Part shown: positions 24,004 to 33,600 of the stretch, in pieces | Layout of the letters: the number at the start of each line of letters is the position of its first letter | How positions within the stretch are numbered: the stretch's first letter is position 1 | Source: Haliclystus octoradiatus | Lineage: Eukaryota > Cnidaria > Staurozoa > Stauromedusae > Haliclystidae | NCBI GenBank assembly: GCA_916610825.1 | Contig: OU744446.1 | Location: 31,572,445 to 31,636,444 of the forward strand | Direction of reading: 5' to 3' | DNA: 64,000 nucleotides | Notes under the pieces: model-generated | What the model was told of the DNA's origin: nothing | What the model saw: only the letters and a program-made list of their open reading frames with translations | Database searches by the model: none | Translations under genes and position numbers: made by a program

Positions 24004-24597
24004 CTCTGTTTCAGAACGGAGTGAAGTTGGAATTCCTGAGAATATTGTACCTCCCTTGGATACAGGTAAATAGGATATAACGTATACGATTTAATTATGG
24101 TTCAATATTTCCTAATTATTTTTGGGAGGCACAAAAATGGATTGTAAAAAGTGCATTGATTGTTTGATTCACGACGATGTTGAAGAAGTAAGACATGGAT
24201 CGCACATACGTTACCAAGGATACCGGTATTTATTTGCAATATGTGGAATATTCTAGAATTTCTTCAGGTACTTGGTGGCCTTGAAGTACTTAATGGAGTT
24301 GATAGTAATATTTAGTTGATCAGAAAAATATTCGAAAGAAGCCCAGAAGAAATCCAAACAAAATTTCCTCAAACAGTAAGTCGTAGGAATCGCTTACTAT
24401 AGTCTTGTTTAATAATTATGGATAGTTAGCCTGCGTGCAGACAGACTTTTTTTAGTGTAGACTTTTCTGAAATGATTTTTCTTTTCATAGCAAGTTGAAA
24501 TTGCAGAAAGTTCTGTTCAAAATCCTTTTATTTATGCAGATTGCTTGAATGATACGCACATAATATGCGATAAAGTTTGTTCGCACTGGTTGTAAGC
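24004..24597 (+). pseudogene. Possible multi-exon gene remnant with an in-frame stop
   Basis: Four exon-like blocks in compatible phase have reasonable splice sites: 24004-24064 (ends ENIVPPLDT, phase 1, donor GTAAAT); 24128 to about 24188 (TKMDCKKCIDCLIHDDVEE, donor GTAAGA); about 24267-24378 (VLGGLEVLNGVDSNI, an in-frame TAG at about 24313, then LIRKIFERSPEEIQTKF, donor GTAAGT); and about 24491-24597 (QVEIAESSVQNPFIYAD to a stop). I recognise no family. The reading frame continues cleanly either side of the TAG, which is why I call it a broken gene rather than noise. A further open stretch with an ATG at 23763 does not join in phase. The region 24598-25130 shows nothing. Confidence 0.25.
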
Positions 24598-25130
24598 AAA
24601 GGGGTTGGTTGCTTGTACATTATCATTAGTACAGCAATGGATTATAATATCTATTTTATGTAATTATTTATATAAAACGAGTATATAGCATGATATGGTG
24701 GTTTGTGTTCTATAATCAGTTTCTGTAGATTATGAAAATGGGTACAGTTAAGAAGAAATGAACAGCTTTGGGAGTGGATTTATAGAGCAACCTGGCCGGA
24801 ATGAAGAACCTTGCTGAATTTGATGTGAGAAAGACTAGCGTGCTGGCAAACTCTAAGTAAATTGGGGACCCAAAAAATAGTATAGACTACCACTTTCACT
24901 GAATTTAATATTTAAAGAGGGCTGTAATTAAGCAGACTATACTGTAGATAAGAGCACAATGAATCAATATACTGCAGTCATGGCTTCATCAGCAAAAGAC
25001 GACTCCACAAATATATGACACCCCCAACGGCAACAGGTTGACAACGATAATATCTTTCTAATTTCCACACAGATCTTTATTAAATATATTCTATATTATC
25101 TTTATTTAAACTAGTGATGCAGAAATTAAA

Positions 25131-26580
25131 TTAGTCCTTATGAGTTTTCTTTGCGGCTTTTTTGGACGATTTCTTTGCTGCTTTTTTCGCCTTCTTTGCT
25201 GCCTTCTTTGCTGCCTTCTTTGCCGCTTTTTTTGCTGCTTTCTTCTTGAGAGGTGGAGGTGCTTGTTGATCAGCAGCAGCGTCTGGTTGTTGTTGTTCCG
25301 GTTGTTCTTGGGTAGGAGGTGCTTGAGTGGCTGGTGCATTTGCATCACTTGGTTTTTCAGCATTGTTATTATTGGTTTGTGGCTTGCTGGCGGCGGCTTC
25401 TGGCTTAGGTTCCGCTGGTGCTTCAGGTGCTACAGGCTTCTGTGCTGGCTTCTGTGGCTTAGGCTGTGGTGGTGGTGCGGTGGCATCTGGAGGTGGCTGA
25501 GTTGGTGCTTGTCCAGGTACAGTTGGCAACGGTGGTGTTGGGAGGGGTTGTTCTGGGAGGGGTTCTGGTGGGTATTGTGCTGCAATTGCCTGTGGTGCAC
25601 AACATTTACTATTAGCTGGGCATGTACCAGCTGATTCAACGAGACCAGGGGTACATGGTGCAGCAGCGTCTACACAAGAGCTACCGGGTTGTTGACAGAA
25701 TAGTTTGCAGCATTTTTGTTTTTTTGAATCACAAATTGTTGGGGATGGTACTTCATCATGACTTGAAGGACAAGCTGAGCCAGATACACATCTTGATACT
25801 GCACCGCTGGGATCACATGTTTGTACTGCAAGACCTATTAATAGAATTAACTTTTATTAAAAATGCTGTTCAGTAAAAGTATGCTATCAAGCATATTCAT
25901 CTATGCCAAAGAGTTCATCATGCTAAATGTTTCAATCTTCCCAAGACCATGTCACGACTATTCAATTTATGGAAGTAAATCAGTTTATTGAAATTTGACA
26001 TACTGTTATCATGACTTGACTTCATTTTCTCGTTGGAAATCCTACATTATGGTCCATTAATAAGGCTACTCAAGACAAAGACAAAACAAGCGACGTCAAG
26101 TAAATAACTAACTAGTGAAATTCAATACAGATACTGGACACAAAATGCAAATCAATGAATTACCAATTTGATATTTAAAATTTCAAAACATGTTTACAAT
26201 GTATCTTGAAAACATTTGTTCCCTGGATGAGCTATAGACGAACAATTCCAAATCTGAAGATTTTAAACATTTGCAATTTGTTTCAAACTGTTTCATCATG
26301 TTTTTCGCTATAATTTTCAATGTTTGATTTTTTCAATGAATCGATAAAACATTGGAAATTTGAGAGAGTATAAAACTTCATTGTAATACTACTTCCTTCA
26401 TGCTTGTAGAATTAAAATTAATTCAAATGATGCTTATTCCCTTTATATGATACATTTGTAATTTTCTTTCCAATATGAAACAGATTATACTATACGTATA
26501 GTATACAACATTAAATTCTTACCTATTGAAAATATCAAAGAGACAATGAACGTTGAAATTAGCATGCCTCCAGTCAACAT
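25131..26580 (-). CDS. Secreted double-CC protein with AAKK-repeat tail, copy 3 (253 aa)
   Basis: Exons in transcript order: 26580-26523 (signal peptide, MLTGGMLISTFIVSLIFSIG), then 25834-25131, joined in phase 1. Copies 1 and 2 have an extra short exon between these; none is seen here. The cysteine modules are C-x8-C-x5-C-x12-C-x6-CC and C-x6-C-x6-C-x10-C-x5-CC. The DEVPSPTICD stretch is shared word for word with copy 2, so these two are the closest relatives. A Pro/Gln/Ala-rich region of about 100 residues follows, then a tail of repeated AAKK units (KKAAKKAAKKAAKK and so on) ending THKD. The coding exon carries its acceptor at 26590, a 5' UTR exon donor at 26680 and the promoter module at 26843-26864. 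A minus-strand AATAAA lies at 25077-25082. The tail resembles lysine/alanine repeats of histone H1-like or adhesive proteins only in composition. Confidence 0.87.
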
Positions 26581-26842
26581 CTTTGCAGATCTATAACCAA
26601 AGGACAATCCGGTTAATTTCTATAATTTTTATTATTAACAAAGTTTCTTAATTTTGTATTTGAACGTAGAATATCCTTACCGTGTCAAAGGTTCGATAAA
26701 TACACTTGTATAAAACACCAGTAAAGTCAGTAAAGAATTAACTTGAAATCTACAACAAAGAAATTTCTTTTGCAACCATATCTACTGTAACTTATTGATC
26801 CGTTCAATTTTGAAGCATCTGATCTACAGGAGGTCAATTTTC

Positions 26843-26864
26843 ATTGGGCAGAACTGATCACGTG
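26843..26864 (-). promoter_or_regulatory. CACGTG + CCAAT promoter module of copy 3
   Basis: On the minus strand: CACGTG, 11 bp, CCAAT, then GAAAATTGACC. Same order, orientation and spacing as copy 2. It lies about 160 bp upstream of the 5' UTR exon donor. Confidence 0.65.
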
Positions 26865-27067
26865 AACTCCACATAGTTACAACATTATTTTTCGCAACGA
26901 TCATCTATTGTTGACAATTCGTATTCAAAACCTGGACATATATTGGAATATACGGGAGACTATCGTGACACATAGCCCCACTCATAATACCCAGTATATA
27001 GCAATCGACTATGGAATACATGGCCGATAATTTCCGAGGAAAAGGAAATTCCACCGCTCTTCAGCGA

Positions 27068-27298
27068 TCAGGAATTCTTTAACCTTTTATCAATTCCCCA
27101 AAAATGATTACCGGTGTTGTAGCGGTTCATTCGTTTTCTGCTGAGTGGTTCTTCCAACCGTGGATCACCGGCAGGGAGTTTATTTATAGGTTTATGAGGT
27201 GGAGGGATGGAGAGCTCCATGAGCTCACGCATAGGTTTTAGTGTGTATATAATCATTTCGAGCTTGTCGTCAATATCCCAGTGCTCAACGTCTGCTGT
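27068..27298 (-). CDS. Orphan small ORF or terminal exon just downstream of ODAD2
   Basis: From a possible AG acceptor at 27299-27300 the frame is open for 76 codons to a stop at 27068; the first ATG (27256) gives 62 residues. The protein is hydrophilic, with the segments IPPPHKPINKLPAGDPRLEE and RYNTGNHFWGID that look like a conserved, constrained sequence rather than noise. I do not recognise it. ODAD2 ends only about 390 bp upstream on the same strand, leaving little room for other exons. It could be a single-exon gene, a trans-spliced downstream cistron, or an alternative 3' exon. No signal peptide or membrane segment. Confidence 0.45.
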   Translation of the reverse strand, partial: TADVEHWDIDDKLEMIIYTLKPMRELMELSIPPPHKPINKLPAGDPRLEEPLSRKRMNRYNTGNHFWGIDKRLKNS

Positions 27299-27689
27299 CT
27301 ACGCATGACTGTTCAGGTATCTCATAATCTCTAATGGAAACCAATCGTAACTAAATGATACGATTATTTGATAAAATAATTCACTGATATAATATGGTGT
27401 TTACATTTAGCGTGACAATCATTGACTGTCCGTGATATCATTGGGGAATATTATCATTCAAAACTTCCTGACAGATTTCTATCGTGTTTAAAAATTTGGT
27501 AAATATAGCAGTTTTCTCTAATTGTAAAATAATGATTTCTAACAAGAAGACATTGATAACTACAAAGCTAAACACATTGAAAACTCTAATTTTAATATTA
27601 ATTTCATGAACTTTTTAAAATACATTCTAGACAGCTTCTATATGACTGCTTTATATTTTTGAACCGAATCAGATAACGTTGATTCAAAT

Positions 27690-30600
27690 TTATTTATCAT
27701 ATTTTGCTTTCTCGTTGGCTAATGCTAAACGGCGTATGTTTGATAGACAGCCAGCAGCAGCCGATTGTAAGATTTCATCAGAAGATCCAACCATATCTAA
27801 AAGAGGCTGAAGCATAAAGGATGGTTACTGCCTGCACAGCCAAGAAGATTTTCATTATACCGAAGCTAAGTTTTCTACCGTCGAATATAGTCAGTGAGGT
27901 CCGCTGATGCACTCGCCGAAACGGAACAATCAAGCAACCAATCAGAATGCAGATTATCGAGTAATACACATGCATTATTCGGGTGTTACAAAATATTACA
28001 GCAATCAACCGAAGTGGAAATAGCGCATTGATCCCGTATATGCTTGAAATAATCTAAGGATATATGTTCTATGGAACGGTTCTACTGTTTTTTCATAAAT
28101 ACTATGCTATCAACGCAACACGGCATCTACTTAAATATTTCCTGTCACTTTCTAACATTCATCGTAGGAAGAACTGTAGTACAACTTCCTGTTTTAAGCG
28201 GGCATACTTAGAAAGCACTGAAATGAAAGAAACCTGTCGCATACGACCAACAATCAATGTAACTGTGTGAGCAATGCCCTCCCTTATCACTCAAGATTAT
28301 GTTCTATGATTTTGGGTCACACCAACCTGTCGCATACGACCAACAATCAATGTAACTGTGTGAGCAATGCCCTCCCTTATCACTTAAGATTATGTTCTAT
28401 GATTTTGGGTTACACCAACCTGTCGCATACGACTAACAATCAATGTAACTATGTGAGCAATGCCCTCCCTTATCACTTAAGATTATGTTCTATGATTTTG
28501 GGTCACACCAACCTGTCGCATACGACCAACAATCAATGTAACTGTGTGAGCAATGCCCTCCCTTATCACTTAAGATTATGTTCTATGATTTTGGGTTACA
28601 CCAACCTGTCGCATACGACCAACAATCAATGTAACTGTGTGAGCAATGCCCTCCCTTATCACTTAAGATTATGTTCTATGATTTTGGGTTACACCAACCT
28701 GTCGCATACGACCAACAATCAATGTAACTGTGTGAGCAATACCCTCCCTTATCACTTAAGATTATGTTCTACTATGATTTTGGGTTACACCAACCTGAAC
28801 AACGCCACTACCATGCATTGCAATACAATTATTAGCATCAAATGATAGATGATGTAATGCTTTAGCTGTTGAACGATGGACGTCATTATTATTTGAACGT
28901 AAATAACGGACAAGCGGTGCAACAGCGTTGGCTTTACCAAATGACACACGATTATTACCCCAAGTACAACATCGTGCAATTGCTTCAGCCAAATGATGAC
29001 GCAGTTTATCATCAGCCTAATGAAATCAAGAACACAAAATAAGCTGCAGTTCCCTTGCAGTAAATTAGTATAATCAAATTAATTATGTCCCCGCGGAGGT
29101 TCTAACATAGGTTGAAGAGGGGTCATTTTTAGAAAAATGCATTCTGTTTTTTGCCCGTTTTTTTATTTGATTTGCATATAAAATATAACAGGAAAATAAG
29201 ATAATAAGTTATAAGTTATTTTAAGTTATTTTATTTTTATTATAAGTTTTTATAAGTTAATTTCTAGAAAATTTATGATAAAATGTTTATAAATTGAAAA
29301 ATATAGCATTAATATATCTAATTTCTAAAAATTTGCATGATGATACCCATAAAGTTCTACACATTTGGAAAAAGTAACATAAAAAGCGGTACGTCCCAGT
29401 TACACAGTATATATGACCGTCATTTTGAGTCAATGTGATTCGTATCGGTAAAGCATTGATTCAATTCTCGAAGAAGGCGTATAAATGTCAGTAGCATGGA
29501 AGCTGAGTTATGTAGTCATTTGATTTACAACGAACGTAAAGTCTTGTTTCTAATTAGATTTGGGAGTCACCGACGGCAGTCGTGTTCTTCTCTCGGATAT
29601 TAAACATGCTTGATTTATGATAGAGGATCGACCGGCGATGAATACGTTTGATTCGTTTCCTGTACGTTCAATTTTCATCCGTGGTGGCCACCGCCGCGTC
29701 TCCCGATTCTAATAGAAACCAGGCTTAAACTATTCACAAGGTCATCAAAGGAAAGAGGAAATAGTTCAGGTAGCCTTTTAAAAACAATTCGCTTGTATAG
29801 ATATACACTGATGTCTTCAATCGGTAGAGAATATTTAAGCGAAAGGTTTTAAAAATATCAGATGGGGGTACTGTATGAAGCTTGATTTGCGTTGATGGGG
29901 AATCCTTCATCCTTGGAAGTCTATTCTCTTCACATTATAATTATAATTAATTAGTATGCATCTTACGGTATCTGTGAGCTTTGCAAGCAGGACAACAACA
30001 CCATGGTCTGTAATAACAGCTAAATTCTCTTCATCAATAGCAATCTTTGAAATGGCTGCACAGACACTAGCAAGGACCTAAACAGAACAAAGACCACTTA
30101 CATTTCAAGCCGTATGTGAGCCGTATATTCATGTAGATGAGTGACATCATTTACTCTATGTCACTGACCTCGGTATCATCTGATTTTAGAAGTCCAACGA
30201 TCAATTCCAGACCACCAACAAACGAGCGCACCATTTCACCGGCATCCTATAAATATGAATAGAAAATGAAAGTAAAGAAAGGAAAAATAAATCAAATAAC
30301 GAAATTAAGAAGAAATGATAATATACTTAATAAATGAGTGAAATGTTTATAGCTATATACCTTGGCATTTTCAATGCAAGGACATATTGCCCAAGCAGCA
30401 CTTGCTTGAACCTGAACATAAAAACAAACTCTGTAATTCAATGATTATATAGCCTGCTCGCAGACTCACTGTCAAAATGTAAACTTCGTAAACAGTAGAC
30501 TGTTTACTGTTTACTCTCTACTGTTTACCAAACTTACATTTTGACAGTGAGTCTGCGAGCAGGCTAATGATTATATTGAAGGTCAAAAAATCTTTTATAC

Positions 30601-33600
30601 ATTACGTCAAAGAGAAAGTCAAAGAGAAGGCTATAGAGATTTTCCATCATGATTTACCCAACCAGGGTCGACGAGAGAAATTTCGGGTTCTGGGATATTT
30701 GCTATAAATATGGTCAATAACTTTTTTTCTCGTTCCGTTTGAAATTTTGTTACAATTGTATCCGCAACCAGCCAATCAAAATATTTTAGCAGTAAACCAT
30801 TGCGGACCCCGCAGGACAATTGCCCCGCTTATCCCACCCTCTTGGTGGAGGAGATGCACTCAACCCTATTGATAGTTGAACTTACTTGGGGATTGATTGA
30901 TTTCAGTAAGGACCATAATAATCGAACACCATCAAGACGATCGATGATCCTGTAACGTAAGAAACCAGTTTAGATACAATATATCCTTCTTATTCATTCC
31001 ATTCTATGTGCAAATAATGATTAAACTTACGCCATATTCTCAGCTTCAGCAGCACATTCGCCAACAGCCCTTGTTACATTTACCAGTAATTGTTGGTTAG
31101 TACCGGTTAATAATTTGACCATAGGTGAAATACCGCCTGCTTTACGTATCACTTGACGGTTGGCTGGGATTTTAGCACATTCTCCTAACGCTCCAACAAC
31201 GTTAATTAGAACCTATCAAAACAATCATCATTATCATCATCATTTATTCAGTCTACCTTTACAAAAAATTCCTATCTCACTTTCTCCTAATCTCTTCTAA
31301 TAAAGTCGATTATAAATTTTTTTTTCTGGCCCGTAGCCTCTATTGTCGGAATTAAATTAAGAGTGGCGCGAATCACGAAGCACTTTTTTGCTCTTTGACT
31401 AATACTAGTACACAAAATGATTGGAAGATACTATAATGATCGCAGCTTGAGTGGCCGATATACAACGGTTAAACCATAAAATTTGTATTAGCATTTCCAA
31501 GAGGCGGGATTTTCCCGATGTAGTGCAATAAGGTAGCTAAAGGTATAACTGTTTAACCTCTTGGTTTATTAGCTTAGATAATCCCACCATGATTCTACCA
31601 ACGACCCGACCAACGAAGACATACTCTATTGGAGTAAATGTACTTGCAACATTACAGAATTCTATTATTGAAATGGAAAATATGCTTTTGATATCTAGAA
31701 TAAGATCTCAATTATTTTAAATAACGGATGATGATAATGATGATGATGATGAAAATATCACGAATCTTATTTACTTTAAAGACGTTGCACGTTTTTGTAA
31801 CAAATGTTATTATACCTCTTCCGGTTGTTCGTTCAATAATGTCACTAGCTGTTCGATTGCTTTCAATTCTTGAAAACGAATAACGTTCTCATTGCTTATC
31901 GCACATTTCCATATCGCTCCAGTGACTGATGCTAATAATTCTTTATTTTCAACATTTGCCAATAAAGCGACAAGAGGATCGAGACCACAATAGTCTCGTA
32001 CCAATGTTCTTGTTTCCAGATCTTCGGCACACTGTCACAGAAATTGAATCCAATAAAAAGTAGTAACCTGTATTATGCAACCAAGTCAACTGGTCACTCC
32101 AAGAGGTAGCCATTGGAAAAGGGTAGCATTAAAAGATAGTAAAAGGCTGAATAAGATGGAACTTACAAGAGCGTAAAGAATTAAGACAGTTAGATGTTGC
32201 AAGACGCTGTGAGACGTGCAATTGTGCATGGGATTTTTATGCAGCAAATATGTTATAGGATTGTAAGTTCTTACAATGCAGCTGTCTATATAATATACCA
32301 TTGAAATTGAAATTTAGGAGTGAAGTAAGAGTACATAAAATTTGCCATCTTCCTGTCCCAGTCCTGTATCAGTTTTGTCTTAATTATTTTGATGCCTGCT
32401 TATAATCTTAAATTCTCAATTTACGTTTTGTTTGATGTAATATTAAAAATATTAAATTCTTGATTTACCTTGAATATAGCACTTGCGCAATGTCGCTGTA
32501 ATTCATGATCTTCACTTTTTAAATTTCTCACTAAATCTTCAATCATGCCTTCAGTGCGGATAGCAAGGCGATAATTGGGCTGAAATATTTAAAAGGAGAA
32601 TAGAATAAAATGAAATATTGAATACTTTGTACTCTTTGGGGGTAATTTAATACAGCACATTGATTTGTGGGCATATTTATATTTAATATTAAAGTGTAAT
32701 CGATTTTCTGCAATCTGGCTTTGAAACCCAATAAACAATATTTGGTTCTTATTAAAAAATTCCGGTTAAATCCAGAAATCATTGAAAATTTTGACTTGCC
32801 TTCAAGTAGGCTATATTGTAAAAGCAACCAGCTTATTGCCTTATAACAATACTTTGATAATAGTACAAACATCATAAATACTGCTGCAAAAAGTTAATTA
32901 TTTCATAAACAGCTCATGATGCACAGTTGATTAGCGATACATGAACTGTTCATTCCAAGTTCATGAAAATTTCATGGAGAGCTCATGAAAAGTGTACAAA
33001 TAATCTAATAAAAAGTTCATAAAATTGAGCTTATATTTTCATTAACATTCATGAACACATGAAATTTTTGTTTTCACAGGGTTTAATGTTCTTGAATAAA
33101 ACTCATAGATTAAAGCTTATGGGCAATTCATGAACAGCGTTTCTCATGCGTGACAATTCTCACGTTTCTCACTGCAAAACCATTTCATGAACTTTATTAT
33201 TACGCACTCACTCATATACAAATTCCAAATAGTTCATGAAAAGTTGATACACAGTTCACGATAAGTAAATTAATAGTTCTTGGACGATTCAATAAATCTA
33301 TTTATAAAAAATTTACAAACTTTCATGAAAAGTATGGTTCATGGAAATTTAACATTTCCAGTTCATGAACTGATTTAGAGCATGAATATTGAGCATTAAA
33401 TTACTCACGTAATCCATGATAGAAATAATGACTTATAAGACATGTAAAAAAAATGATGATGATAATAAAGTGGTTTATACCTCAGATGCACATTCCTGGA
33501 GAGTGCCAACAACAGGCGTAAGCATTGATTCATTAGTTGATTTCAATAACTTTGCAAGTAGAGGTATTCCTCCTGCTTTCCGTATTGCTGCTTTATTCTT

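Noticed and set aside
25140..25634. 164-codon plus-strand ORF opposite secreted copy 3
   Set aside because: Shadow of the Lys/Ala and Pro/Gln codons on the other strand; the minus-strand frame has the signal peptide, cysteine pattern and splice sites.
28267..28845. 192-codon plus-strand ORF with a 31-residue repeat ([17 protein letters not shown] type)
   Set aside because: It is the translation of a 93-bp minisatellite in an ODAD2 intron and runs into the ODAD2 exon on the opposite strand; the unit length divisible by three keeps it open.
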